From Paenibacillus sp. JNUCC-31 (lineage in GTDB: Bacteria; Bacillota; Bacilli; Paenibacillales; Paenibacillaceae), in assembly GCF_014844075.1 (NCBI RefSeq), contig NZ_CP062165.1, forward strand, positions 3,348,001-3,412,000: 64,000 nt of DNA, given 5' to 3'. Below are positions 17,789-27,575 of the stretch, one piece after another; the first letter of the stretch is position 1; the number at the start of each line of letters is the position of its first letter. The notes under the pieces were generated by a model that did no database searches, was not told the DNA's origin, and worked only from the letters and a program-made list of their open reading frames with translations. Made by a program: the position numbers and the translations under genes.

Positions 17789-19773
17789 TCGAACAAACCC
17801 TCTTCCTTTTCGATTTCAGCCAGTACGTTCGTCAGCCGTTTTTCCGCCTCTCCAAGCGTTCCTTCAAGCTGCACGGCAGCATTCGTCAAATGCCCGCCAC
17901 CGCCCAGTCGTTCCATAACCACCTGAACATTCATTCGCCCCAGTGATCTCGCGCTGATACCGATCAGCCCATCCGGACGTTCACTAATAACAAATGAAGC
18001 GACCACGTCGGTCATATTGAGCAAGATGTCCGCCACTTGGGCGATCATCATCTGTGGAATCTTGCTGCCAGGGTCCGTGACCGCCAGCGCAATGTTCCCG
18101 TATACCATTTTAGCATGCTTTATGATTTCTGCCTTAGCAATATATTCTGACAGATCCTCCTTCATCAGCCGCTGGATCATAATGGTATCTGCACCACTAC
18201 GACGCAGGAAACCTGCGGCTTCAAACGTTCTCGAACCCGTATGGAGTGCAAAATGCTTCGTATCCACCGTGATTCCGGCTAATAGCGCCGTCGCTTCCAG
18301 CGGAGTGAATTGCACCTTGTCATGAATATACTGAAGAAGCTCCGTCACCAGTTCTGCTGCCGAGGAAGCATATGGCTCCAGGTAGATCAGAACTGCATCG
18401 TTGATGAATTCCTCACCCCGACGATGGTGATCCACGACCACTACACGTGTAGCGGATTGAACCAGCTTTGGCTCCATTGTCATGGATGCTTTGTGTGTAT
18501 CAACAACGACAAGCAGGGTATGCTCTGTCATCATCTGGGTCGCCTGTTCCGGTAATACAAATGCTTTGGACAACTTCTCATCCTTGCTCACCTGTTCCAT
18601 CAGGCGTTCGATGGATGGGTTAGGTCCGTCGAGCACGATTCGTGCCTCCACGTTATACAAGCTCGCGGCCTTCCATACCCCGATCGAGGCACCAATCGCA
18701 TCCATATCGGGCATTTTGTGTCCCATAATAATGACCCGATCGCTCTCTTGCATCAAATCACGCAACGCATGGGCAATAACCCGGGCTCTTACCCGTGTAC
18801 GTTTCTCCACCGCGTTGGACTTTCCACCGTAAAAGGATAACCGCTGGCCCGACTTCACGGCAGCCTGATCGCCACCGCGGCCAAGTGCCATATCCAGACT
18901 GGACTGAGCCAGTTCACCCATCTCACTGATGCTATCCGAACCGAATGCCAGTCCAACACTTAGGGTCATCGGCACCTTAAGATCAGCAGTCATCTCCCGG
19001 ACTTCATCCAAAATGATGAACCGACTTTGCTCCAGCTCCTGTAAAGACTTATGGTTTAACATCATGAGGTAACGATCAGAGGACAGGCGACGCAGATATA
19101 CTTCATACCGCTTCGCCCAAGATGTTATCTCACTCGTCACACGAGCAATCAGCGCCGTTCGCTGCTGATCGTCCATGCCCTGAGCTGCTTCGTCCAGGTT
19201 ATCCAGCACCAAAATTCCCAGTGCAATACGTTCATTCTCATATTTGTCACGGAGAATGGCTAGCTCCGTAATCTCGTATACATATACATACCGCTCCTGC
19301 GGATTATGAATAACTCCATAATACCGATCGTCCAACTGAAATTCATCATGAAGTTCCTTGGACGGCTCCTTGGACCCATCCTTCTTCTCTTTTGGTTGAG
19401 GAAGTTTGGGAAACAAATTTTGCAGCGGATTGCCAACCATCGTCTTCTCCTGGAACATGTCTGCGACGAAGCGATTGTGCCACTCTACCGTACGATCTTC
19501 GCTATACAGCACAATACCGAATGGGAGCATGCTGACCGCTTCCCCCTCCATCCGTTTGATCCGGATGGACAGGCCATTAATATAGTCGTTAAGCTCACGG
19601 CGGAACGCGAGTTCCGCCTTAATCATGACGATTCCCAGCGCCGAAGCGAGTATCAGACTAATCAAACCAAGCTCCCAATTATAGATGGTCACGAACATAA
19701 CAAGCAGTAGCAGCAGTATGAACGCCCATACGGTATAGTAGCCGTGCCAGCGTTTCTTGAGAAATTTAGGCAT
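17785..19773 (-). CDS. gdpP: GdpP cyclic-di-AMP phosphodiesterase
   Basis: GdpP is a membrane enzyme that hydrolyses cyclic di-AMP to pApA and so affects wall stress, beta-lactam tolerance and potassium balance. Order in the 662 residues: two transmembrane segments (about 12-55), PAS (about 80-150), degenerate GGDEF (about 170-310), DHH (about 340-500) with GHKMPDMDAIG, VVDTHK and VVDHHRRG, and DHHA1 with GGGHLTNAA. All metal-binding motifs appear intact. In the GGDEF domain the signature is not preserved, as usual for the family. Confidence 0.97.
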   Translation of the reverse strand: MPKFLKKRWHGYYTVWAFILLLLLVMFVTIYNWELGLISLILASALGIVMIKAELAFRRELNDYINGLSIRIKRMEGEAVSMLPFGIVLYSEDRTVEWHNRFVADMFQEKTMVGNPLQNLFPKLPQPKEKKDGSKEPSKELHDEFQLDDRYYGVIHNPQERYVYVYEITELAILRDKYENERIALGILVLDNLDEAAQGMDDQQRTALIARVTSEITSWAKRYEVYLRRLSSDRYLMMLNHKSLQELEQSRFIILDEVREMTADLKVPMTLSVGLAFGSDSISEMGELAQSSLDMALGRGGDQAAVKSGQRLSFYGGKSNAVEKRTRVRARVIAHALRDLMQESDRVIIMGHKMPDMDAIGASIGVWKAASLYNVEARIVLDGPNPSIERLMEQVSKDEKLSKAFVLPEQATQMMTEHTLLVVVDTHKASMTMEPKLVQSATRVVVVDHHRRGEEFINDAVLIYLEPYASSAAELVTELLQYIHDKVQFTPLEATALLAGITVDTKHFALHTGSRTFEAAGFLRRSGADTIMIQRLMKEDLSEYIAKAEIIKHAKMVYGNIALAVTDPGSKIPQMMIAQVADILLNMTDVVASFVISERPDGLIGISARSLGRMNVQVVMERLGGGGHLTNAAVQLEGTLGEAEKRLTNVLAEIEKEEGLFE

Positions 19774-19784
19774 GACTCATCACC

Positions 19785-20705
19785 CTATCGTTTTGGTTTC
19801 GATATTGCCTCGCGAAGCGGGAACGCCAGATCGATAATCCCGATAATCCGCAGCGGTCCGATAAAGAATACGGCTGCCGCCAGCAAATACGGTACAACCG
19901 GATTCCATTTCTTTGCATGCGAGAGAAAGAAAAAGAATCCGATGGCTTGAATCATGAAGCCGAGGTTAATCAGAGGCGACAGATTCATGGCAATCATGGT
20001 CCAGTACGTTCCGTCACTCTGTCTGGATATAACTTCGAACAACAATGCTAGGAAATAATACCAGATCAGGGCACGCGGCATACGCCATTCACGCGCAGGT
20101 GGAAATTTAGGTACAATAACGCCCATGACATTCAGAATTGGACGGGCAATCAAATGTGTAATTAGAGCCATGACCAGGGACGTGACCACCAAGGCGAATG
20201 GAATCATAAGTTGTGTCTGCCGAGCGACATCCTGAGTCATTTCAGGTGTCCATGCAAACCCATTTACCATCTGGTTGGATGTATTCGTCAGAGGTTCAAT
20301 GGTCAGCCTGACCACATCATCAATATAACTCGACAAATCAAATTGGAAGATTACACTTCCAATCAACAGGAGCAGCAGATATTCGGCCAGCATGGCTCCA
20401 CTTCCCGCCATTAGTGCGAACAGGGCCGATTTCTTTTTCTTGTACGCATTGCCCATGATGATGGCCGGCAGGGTGAACAATAGCAGTAGTAACAGATAAA
20501 TGGGACTAAACACAGTCAAAATAATCGCCACAGGGACGAGATGCCATATAAATGATTTCACCGATAGAGAAGCAAACAAAATCACTCCTGGAATCATCAT
20601 GAAAAATATGGCCAAGACCGATAAAGGCGTTAACAGCGAAAGTAGCAAGAGCAGATAAACGACGCTCCAGACAGCTGATTTAAAGCTAAATTTCAACAAA
20701 TTCAC
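19785..20705 (-). CDS. yybS: YybS family membrane protein (DUF2232)
   Basis: This is a polytopic membrane protein of 306 residues with about eight hydrophobic segments, located immediately upstream of gdpP as in B. subtilis (yybS). DUF2232 proteins have a fold related to the S-component of ECF transporters, but no substrate is known. It overlaps the upstream mazG-like gene by 4 bp and is followed by gdpP after 11 bp, so one transcript covers all of them. Confidence 0.88.
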   Translation of the reverse strand: MNLLKFSFKSAVWSVVYLLLLLSLLTPLSVLAIFFMMIPGVILFASLSVKSFIWHLVPVAIILTVFSPIYLLLLLLFTLPAIIMGNAYKKKKSALFALMAGSGAMLAEYLLLLLIGSVIFQFDLSSYIDDVVRLTIEPLTNTSNQMVNGFAWTPEMTQDVARQTQLMIPFALVVTSLVMALITHLIARPILNVMGVIVPKFPPAREWRMPRALIWYYFLALLFEVISRQSDGTYWTMIAMNLSPLINLGFMIQAIGFFFFLSHAKKWNPVVPYLLAAAVFFIGPLRIIGIIDLAFPLREAISKPKR

Positions 20706-21046
20706 CTCTTACGCATGTGATCTTCTAGCGCGGAAATATCCTGGTACCAGTCTTCCAGCTGGTGACCTTCCTGTTTATGCTTTCTCAATTTCTCAACAAG
20801 CAGTGCATCCAAATCCTTGAAAGGAATACCGAGCCTGCGGCCCAATATGTAACTACTCATCATCAAGCTGGCGAGACTGTCCCCGATCCGGGTCGTACTT
20901 CCTTCCCACAACGCTTTGAATAATCGGGATACCTGATCAAGCACTTCGGTTTTCAGCCATTCAATCACTTTAGCGCGTTTGGCTACATCCAGTTCTTTAG
21001 GCATATTGGCGAAAGTCACTCTCCCCGAAAAAGCTTTATTCTCCAT
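20702..21046 (-). CDS. MazG-like protein
   Basis: This small helical protein of up to 114 residues belongs to the MazG-like family (PF12643), distant relatives of all-alpha NTP pyrophosphohydrolases. The canonical metal-binding EExxE motif is not obvious, so catalytic activity is doubtful. It heads the yybS-gdpP-rplI-dnaC transcript. The exact start is uncertain: TATAAT overlaps the first ATG (21046), so transcription may begin inside this frame. In that case the real start could be the ATG at 21004 (MPKELDVAKRAK), giving 100 residues. Confidence 0.8.
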   Translation of the reverse strand: MENKAFSGRVTFANMPKELDVAKRAKVIEWLKTEVLDQVSRLFKALWEGSTTRIGDSLASLMMSSYILGRRLGIPFKDLDALLVEKLRKHKQEGHQLEDWYQDISALEDHMRKR

Positions 21047-21264
21047 TATAGCATAAAAAGGGGGGCCGCAAAATTACCCCAAAAAGCGGAGTCATCCTCC
21101 GAGACTCATCTAGGTACTTTGCGGGAACCCCGTACAACAAATCATCTCTTCATTACTAGAAAATTCATTTAAGTTCGCTATTGTTCAGCTCATCTTAAGT
21201 TTAACATGATACCGGACGGCTTTGATTATCCGCGATACGGCAACAAATATGAAATTTGTACGAC

Positions 21265-21690
21265 TTACTTAGCCTTTATGGATTCCTTGGACACAATACC
21301 TTCGCAATATTCAATGATCTGACTCCGTCTTACAATACCAATGAAACGCTCCATATCATCAACAACCGGTACAAAGTTCTGGACTTTAGCCAGATTGATC
21401 AGATCCTCCATATTAGCGTCAATGGATACTGGCTTGATATCGAGTCGAAGCGGAACGTCCTTGAGCAGAAATTTTGAAGCGTTTTCAAATGAAATCTTTC
21501 CCTCAGAGTTCTTCATATACCACAGCAGGTCACCTTCGGTTACTGTGCCGATATATTTGCCTTCCTTATTCAAAATGGGCACCGCCGTAAACCGATGATA
21601 TTCCATCCGTTCCAACGTTTGCCGCAGAGTAGAATCCGACGTTACACATGTAACTTCTTGTTTGGGCAGCAAAAAAAATGCGATGTTCAT
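21265..21690 (-). CDS. CBS-pair domain protein
   Basis: Two CBS motifs in tandem make up almost all of this 141-residue protein: residues about 8-65 (TAVPILNKEGKYIGTVTEGD) and about 75-135 (FVPVVDDMERFIGIVRRSQI). CBS pairs bind adenine nucleotides and regulate partner proteins. No catalytic domain is attached. I start at the ATG at 21690 because AAGGAGG lies just upstream; ten further codons upstream would place that site inside the gene. It resembles stand-alone CBS proteins of Bacillales, partner unknown. Confidence 0.85.
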   Translation of the reverse strand: MNIAFFLLPKQEVTCVTSDSTLRQTLERMEYHRFTAVPILNKEGKYIGTVTEGDLLWYMKNSEGKISFENASKFLLKDVPLRLDIKPVSIDANMEDLINLAKVQNFVPVVDDMERFIGIVRRSQIIEYCEGIVSKESIKAK

Positions 21691-21802
21691 ACCCTTACGT
21701 ATCCTCCTTGTGAATTTCATCGTTCAACTTTTCTCGCTCAACTTACATAGTACGAATCAGAACGCAAGATGTTCCAAAAGGACATGATTTCTTCTACAAA
21801 GT

Positions 21803-21839
21803 AAAAAAAAACAGCAGCCCGCCAATAAACGCACTGCTG
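21803..21839 (-). terminator. Terminator of the LCP gene
   Basis: On the minus strand CAGCAGTGC/GGCTGCTG forms a stem followed by nine T residues, about 40 bp after the stop codon of the LCP gene. Confidence 0.85.
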
Positions 21840-21875
21840 ATTGTTGTCTGAAACATAACGTCTGTATGGAATTGG

Positions 21876-22910
21876 TTACTCGATCTGCTGCCGGTCAGGA
21901 ATCATCACTTCACCGGCTGGGGTCGATTGATCCATCCAGTTGTTAATCAGCTCTTTGGCATATTGGACGTCTTTCTCATCTGCCTTGCCGTAATAAATTC
22001 CGTCTTTCCGCATCCCCTCGCCCAGAATGGTGAAGCTTGAGATTTGCGGTTTCTCCTGAGTCAGTACCTGTTTGGCGAGATCAATAATAAAGGAAGGCTG
22101 CATATCCGTCTGGAAGCTGTCCCCCATAATCTGAATCAACTCCGGAATTTTACCGATGGCGTTGAGGTTAAGCATTTCATTTGCCATCGCATTCAGGAAA
22201 ATCTGCTGCCGCTTGGTCCGATTAAAATCGCTATCCTCACGGTATCGTACATAATATAGTGCTTCCTGTCCGTCGTAGATCGGCTTACCACCTTCAATCG
22301 TGAACTGCACATGTTCCGGGTTCTTGTTCACAATGTCCTCATCAATGGGCAGCTTCACGCCGCCAAGTGCATCAACCACTTTTTTAATCCCGTCAAAGTT
22401 AATCGTTGCATAGTAACCTACATCCGCATCGAGAAACTTCTCCACCGTATTGATAGACATATTCTCCCCACCGAAAGCGTAGGCATGCGCGAGCTTGTCA
22501 TAATCATCCTCACCATCCTTGTTCGCATCTCGTCCAACAATCTGCACATACGTGTCACGAGGAATGGATACCAGGAGCACACGGGATTCTTTCGGACGAA
22601 CAACGGCATAGATGACCGTATCTGAGCGACCACGCGTCTTCTCATAGGCACGTTTGTCCGAGCCTAGTAACAACACTGAGAACGGTTCTTTGCGATAAAC
22701 AGTGGGATCAGGTGTGTTATTGCCTTCCTGGGGCACATAGGAACGGGACAACTGATCTTCTACCGAACTAGCAAGAAACAGATCGAAGGCTGCTACAGCA
22801 AGCTGCTGGCGAAACAAATAGCCCCCGATTAACAAAACTACGAGCGATACGAGCGTTATATATAGACCTTTTCTTCGTTTCTTCTTCTTATCTTTAGTTC
22901 TGCTTGTCAT
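21876..22910 (-). CDS. LytR-CpsA-Psr (LCP) family glycopolymer transferase
   Basis: LCP enzymes transfer teichoic acid or other secondary wall polymers from lipid carriers to peptidoglycan on the outer face of the membrane. The 344-residue protein has a basic cytoplasmic N-terminus, one transmembrane segment (LYITLVSLVVLLIGGYLF) and the LCP domain with LLLGSDKR, SDTVIYAVV, SIPRDTYV and the arginines of YYVRYREDSDFNRTKRQQ. AAGGA precedes the ATG. It has its own terminator. Which polymer it attaches cannot be told from sequence. Confidence 0.93.
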   Translation of the reverse strand: MTSRTKDKKKKRRKGLYITLVSLVVLLIGGYLFRQQLAVAAFDLFLASSVEDQLSRSYVPQEGNNTPDPTVYRKEPFSVLLLGSDKRAYEKTRGRSDTVIYAVVRPKESRVLLVSIPRDTYVQIVGRDANKDGEDDYDKLAHAYAFGGENMSINTVEKFLDADVGYYATINFDGIKKVVDALGGVKLPIDEDIVNKNPEHVQFTIEGGKPIYDGQEALYYVRYREDSDFNRTKRQQIFLNAMANEMLNLNAIGKIPELIQIMGDSFQTDMQPSFIIDLAKQVLTQEKPQISSFTILGEGMRKDGIYYGKADEKDVQYAKELINNWMDQSTPAGEVMIPDRQQIE

Positions 22911-23098
22911 CCATCGATTCCTTCTTCTCTGTCAAAATGAATTGCTCTTCATTCCTGCTAAACATCATTAAACTTTGGCGATGGCCTATGACACGGTGTC
23001 CTCTGAAGTTTTCTCTATTTGAAAGAGGATACCGCTCACGCTCGTTCTATTGTAATCATTGCTGGATGATGAAAAGTTACAATACGGTTAAATTGAAC

Positions 23099-23141
23099 AG
23101 AACAGTGTGTCCTTTTGGGGATCAAAAAAGGGCACTGTTCT
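23099..23141. terminator. Hairpin between the LCP gene and the efflux gene
   Basis: AGAACAGTG/CACTGTTCT arms extended by TGTCCTTTT/AAAAAGGGCA form a long stem just after the stop codon of the efflux gene. No long T run follows directly, so it may be a terminator or a processing hairpin. Confidence 0.55.
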
Positions 23142-23164
23142 ATTCATATGAACTATTTATTCAT

Positions 23165-24757
23165 TTATCTCGTTGATGCTGTCTCCACAAGATTCCTCTT
23201 CTCGTTATGACGCAGACGTCCTGTAATAAGCGCCGCCACCAGCGTGAGTATACTGAAAATGACTGCCGACCAGAACAGTCCACTATAACCCTGGCCTGTC
23301 GTATGGTGAACAGCTTGTAACAATACATCCCGAATGCCCGGATCAGGGATTTGAGACAGGCCTTCTGTTAGGCTGGAGAGATCGCTGCCTGACGCTGCAC
23401 TGACGCCGGAGGCATATTGCTGAAGCACCTCAGGTGGCACTTGAATGCCCTGATCTGCAAGTCCACTCTGAATGTTCGTGCCCAGGTTAGAGAAGGAGCG
23501 AGCAAGAAAGCCGGCAAAAATGGTAGGCGCAATTGCCATAGCCATCTGACGGAACAGGGAACTGGTTGCGACTGCGATACCCTTGTTGTTATCACCCGCC
23601 TGCTCGGTAACCAGCACGTTCACTGGTGCTCCCAGCATCATGCCAAAGCCGACCCCTACGAGTATGCTCGCAATTACAAACTGCCAGATATGCTCTACCC
23701 ATAGCGGGAATAACAGGAAGCCAATAGCGGATAACAGTCCGGCCACCGATAACGTCCAGATCGGCCCTTTGCGGTCCACAAGATAACCGCCTCCACCCGC
23801 TCCGATCCCGGAAGCCAGAGCAAGCGGTGTAAACCAATAGCCAGAAGCTGTGTTGGATACCCCAAGGTATTGTTCAACAAAACCTGGAATGAAGATTACG
23901 GATGCGAGAATGGCACCCGAGAAAAAAGCGATCAACAGTGTCCAACGGAAGGACGCGATGCCCAGAAGCTGAGTGGATACGACAGGCTCACGTTGTGATC
24001 CTTCCAGCCTTTTTTCAAGAAAATAGAAGAGAACCAGAATGACCACACCTGCCAGGAAGAAGCCGTAGAACATCGGTGAGCCGAGACTTTGCAGCATATT
24101 TACACCGTCCAGGTTGCTGAAGCTATACATCAGACTGAGCACGCCAAGCGTCAAGACCGCGATACCACTCCAGTCTACCGCCGAACGGCTCAGTTCCTGT
24201 TCTTCATGAATATAACGGATGCCTGCAATAAACAGTAAAATGGCGATCGGTACGTTGATCAGGAACAACCAATGCCAATTCCCTGTAATATCCAGAATAA
24301 AAGCACCAATATTCGGTCCCAGAATCGCAGCAACACCGTTCATGCCACCCAGCAGACCCAGCGCTGTACCCTGCCGTTCTGCGGGGAACTTACTCAGTAC
24401 ATACGAACTGGCAATAATGAAAATGCCGCCACCACCTAACGCTTGAATGACACGAGCGATCAGGAAGAAGGTAAATGATGTGCTTAGTGCTACAAGCAAT
24501 GACCCAACCCCAAAGAGAGCCACTTCAATCAGAAACAGCTTCTTGCGACCATAACGGTCGGAGAGCTTACCTGCAATCGGCACACTCACCGCAAGTCCCA
24601 GCGTATAGAGCGTGATTGTCCATGCTCCCCAAGTCGGTGACACTCCAAACGATGCATTTAGAGTCGTTAGGGACGAGGTAATAATCCCATTATCCAGCGC
24701 AGCCATAAACACCCCAATAGCAAACAGGATAAGCGGCCACTTCATTTGTTTTTGCAT
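23165..24757 (-). CDS. DHA2-family (EmrB/QacA) multidrug efflux transporter
   Basis: This is a proton-coupled major-facilitator exporter with 14 predicted membrane segments over about 530 residues. Motif A is GKLSDRYGRKKLF in the first cytoplasmic loop, and the antiporter motif C is seen in LGPNIGAFI; the early segment contains ALDNGIITSSLTTL, typical of DHA2. The loop of about 80 residues before the last segment (SGLADQGIQVPPEVLQQYAS) is also typical. Both ATG (24757) and the preceding GTG fit GGGAGG; I prefer ATG. No regulator gene is adjacent, and the substrate is unknown. Confidence 0.92.
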   Translation of the reverse strand: MQKQMKWPLILFAIGVFMAALDNGIITSSLTTLNASFGVSPTWGAWTITLYTLGLAVSVPIAGKLSDRYGRKKLFLIEVALFGVGSLLVALSTSFTFFLIARVIQALGGGGIFIIASSYVLSKFPAERQGTALGLLGGMNGVAAILGPNIGAFILDITGNWHWLFLINVPIAILLFIAGIRYIHEEQELSRSAVDWSGIAVLTLGVLSLMYSFSNLDGVNMLQSLGSPMFYGFFLAGVVILVLFYFLEKRLEGSQREPVVSTQLLGIASFRWTLLIAFFSGAILASVIFIPGFVEQYLGVSNTASGYWFTPLALASGIGAGGGGYLVDRKGPIWTLSVAGLLSAIGFLLFPLWVEHIWQFVIASILVGVGFGMMLGAPVNVLVTEQAGDNNKGIAVATSSLFRQMAMAIAPTIFAGFLARSFSNLGTNIQSGLADQGIQVPPEVLQQYASGVSAASGSDLSSLTEGLSQIPDPGIRDVLLQAVHHTTGQGYSGLFWSAVIFSILTLVAALITGRLRHNEKRNLVETASTR

Positions 24758-24929
24758 CACATGTTTCCTCCCGATCAGAATGCAATTTAGCAGCGTAAGG
24801 CTGGAATGTTACATATATATTAAACTTGATTAAACAATTATGACTCATTGGTCATTTTAAATGAGATGGATTCCTTATGTCAATTCAATACTATGTTACC
24901 TCCATCTGTTTAATCCCTGCTCCATAAAA

Positions 24930-24976
24930 TAAAACCGTCCCACAGATTCTTCGGAACCTGCGGGCGGCTTTCATTT
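24930..24976 (-). terminator. Terminator of the SLH-S9 peptidase gene
   Basis: On the minus strand CCGCCCGCAG pairs with CTGTGGGACGG and is followed by TTTTATTTTA, about 13 bp after the stop codon. Confidence 0.85.
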
Positions 24977-24988
24977 TTAACTCTACTA

Positions 24989-27418
24989 CTATTGCTCCAT
25001 CAGATGTCGATTCAGAAATTTCTCAATTGCACGGTACAGATCAAGCTGATTCTCCACATTGGCGAATCCATGTCCTTCATTGGCCTTTAACATATATGGC
25101 ACATCCACGCCACGTTTGCGCAGAGCCTCCACAATCTGATCGGACTCCGCCTGTTTGACACGTGGATCATTGGCACCCTGGACTACGAACAATGGAGCTT
25201 TCATCTGATCGATATGGAACAGTGGTGAGACAGCTGTCAGCAGCTCCTTGTCTTTCTCTGGATCACCCATGCGTTCATAGAACATGTTGCGCTCGGACTC
25301 CCAATATGGCGGTAGTGAATCGAGCAGAGTGAACAGGTTAGATGGACCAACATAGCTAATGCCTGCAGCATAGACATCCGGTGTAAAAGCTAATCCTGCG
25401 AGAGCGGCATATCCGCCGTATGACCCACCATAGATGGCTACACGCTTCGGATCAACTGTTCCCTCTTTAACCAGCCAGTTTACGCCGTCTGTGAGATCAT
25501 CTTGCATAGCTTTCCCCCACTCTTTATTCCCGGCATCCAGGAATGCCTTTCCGTATCCGGTCGACCCACGGAAATTCACCTGTAGTACGGCATAGCCACG
25601 GCTTGCAAGAAATTGGATTTCCGGGCTAAAGCCCCACGAATCTCGAGCCCATGGACCCCCATGCGGAACAACAACCAGCGGCAATTGGGAAGCTTCAGCA
25701 CCGTTTGGCAATGTCAGATAACCATGAAGCGTTAAGCCATCACGCGACTTATACGTAATAGGTTTTACATCCGACATTTTGCTCTCATCGATCCAAGGAG
25801 CCGCATCAGCTAATTTATCCAGCTTACCCGTCTTGGAATCGTAAAAGTAATAGGTACCCATCGATTTATCGCTATACGCAACAAACAGAACCTGGCCTTC
25901 ACCACTTATGTTTGAAATACTCACTTCTTTACCTGGAACCTTTACCTGAATATCCTGCATCATTTTTTTGAAATCATTGTCGAAGTATTCATAGTTCAAC
26001 TTGTCCGTCTCATAGACAGCTGCAAGGATAGTGCCCTTTTCTTTAGAAGGAACGAAACTGGATACATCCACATCTTTATTTTCATAGATGGTTTTCGTTA
26101 CTTTTTTGCTGCTTGGGTTGTATTCGACAATAGCTGTTTTATCCCGATCCAAATTGGATACAGCATAGATGTTTTTGTTTTCATACGTGAACATCACCGG
26201 AGCAAATGTTTCTCCAAGTTTGGTGGTCATCAAATTCTCAAATGGTTTATCTTCCGATTCACGATACATCAACGACGAGACATTACCATCACTGGATATG
26301 GCCACACGGATTTTACCCTCATGGTCCGTAAGCCAGCCCGTGATATTGCCCGGGTTCTCTGCAGCAAGCACAGCCTCACCTGTCTTGATGTTAATCCGGT
26401 ACACGTCAAAGATCCGAGGATCACGTTTGTTCATTCCCACAAGAATCTCATCCGGAATATTCTCCAGAGAGTCTACCAGGATCGCTCTTGTATTCGGATA
26501 TGGGGTCAGATCCTTGCTGTTTTTGCCATCGATATCCGTTACATAAATATGATAGTTCTCATCCCCAGCTTCATCTTTTACATACAGTAGCTTATCTTTC
26601 GTTGCCCACACAAATGCAGCTATGCTGCGCTCTGTCTCACCTGTAATACGTACCGGCTTGTCCTGACCATTTTCTTTCACCACAATATTCATTCGATTGT
26701 TCCAAGGCTCCATGTAAGCCAGATGTTTACCATCCGGAGACATTTGGAATCCTGCTTGAGCCGGCTGTTTGAAGAAGTCTTCCAGAGGTGTAAGACCTTC
26801 TGACTGCACATCAAGTCCAAGAGCGAGGTACAGCGCATCAGCGAACTCACCATGGGTCACAGATTTTTTGGCGTTAAACGCACTGCCTTCAATAATAAAA
26901 TGCTGCTTCAGACGAATGGCATCCTCCGTATGTACCTTCGGAATCTGCTCCATATCACTGTATACAACCTGAATGCCATTATCCTTCAGTTCAAATGCCC
27001 GAGTAAACAACGATGCCATCTGTGCTCTTGTGAGAGCTGCATCTGGTGCATATCCTTTGGCCTGTCCTTGAATAAGTCTGCTTTGCTTCAGCGCGTAAAT
27101 GGCGGGCGCAGCTTCATCTTTGGCCAGAACATCTGCGAAGCCTGTAAGAGAGGCTGGAGCATCCAGTTTAAGTACACGCTGTAGAATGATTGCCGCCTCG
27201 GCGCGAGTAATTGGTGTTTGTGACTCTTTCATTCCATCTGTTATGCCGTCTATGTATCCCAGTTGCTGTAGTGTCTGTGTTGCCTTCGAAGCAATGGTTT
27301 CTGCGACTGTCGCCGTCGGCTTAACCGCTTCTGCTGCCTGGACCGCTGGTTGAATCAGAGCGATGGACATCGCCATGCTAAGCGTAAGAGCATATACCTT
27401 TTTACTCATTGCGTTCAA
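24989..27418 (-). CDS. SLH-domain S9 (prolyl oligopeptidase family) peptidase
   Basis: This is a predicted surface-attached peptidase of 809 residues. A signal peptide ends near AVQAAE (about 30). Three SLH-like repeats follow (about 32-205: PITRAEAAIILQRV, LTRAQMASLFTRAF, VTHGEFADALYLAL), which in Paenibacillus anchor proteins to pyruvylated wall polymer. A beta-propeller covers about 210-530, and an alpha/beta-hydrolase domain the rest, with Ser666 (GGSYGGY), Asp751 (GANDPR) and His783 (EGHGF). Most S9 enzymes of this type are cytoplasmic, so the SLH fusion is notable. The start is TTG with GAGGGGG 7 nt upstream; ATG at 27409 is the alternative. Confidence 0.92.
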   Translation of the reverse strand: MNAMSKKVYALTLSMAMSIALIQPAVQAAEAVKPTATVAETIASKATQTLQQLGYIDGITDGMKESQTPITRAEAAIILQRVLKLDAPASLTGFADVLAKDEAAPAIYALKQSRLIQGQAKGYAPDAALTRAQMASLFTRAFELKDNGIQVVYSDMEQIPKVHTEDAIRLKQHFIIEGSAFNAKKSVTHGEFADALYLALGLDVQSEGLTPLEDFFKQPAQAGFQMSPDGKHLAYMEPWNNRMNIVVKENGQDKPVRITGETERSIAAFVWATKDKLLYVKDEAGDENYHIYVTDIDGKNSKDLTPYPNTRAILVDSLENIPDEILVGMNKRDPRIFDVYRINIKTGEAVLAAENPGNITGWLTDHEGKIRVAISSDGNVSSLMYRESEDKPFENLMTTKLGETFAPVMFTYENKNIYAVSNLDRDKTAIVEYNPSSKKVTKTIYENKDVDVSSFVPSKEKGTILAAVYETDKLNYEYFDNDFKKMMQDIQVKVPGKEVSISNISGEGQVLFVAYSDKSMGTYYFYDSKTGKLDKLADAAPWIDESKMSDVKPITYKSRDGLTLHGYLTLPNGAEASQLPLVVVPHGGPWARDSWGFSPEIQFLASRGYAVLQVNFRGSTGYGKAFLDAGNKEWGKAMQDDLTDGVNWLVKEGTVDPKRVAIYGGSYGGYAALAGLAFTPDVYAAGISYVGPSNLFTLLDSLPPYWESERNMFYERMGDPEKDKELLTAVSPLFHIDQMKAPLFVVQGANDPRVKQAESDQIVEALRKRGVDVPYMLKANEGHGFANVENQLDLYRAIEKFLNRHLMEQ

Positions 27419-27575
27419 ACCAATTCCCCCTCTTAAAGTGAATTACAAGATAATTTGGGATTATACGTAAATCATTTTACCATGCTCAACCACAGGTTAA
27501 CAGCGTAGAGCACCTCGAATATCGATTACGGAGTACGGGTTGTATAACACCGTCAAGTAATGTTCGAAATATGGT

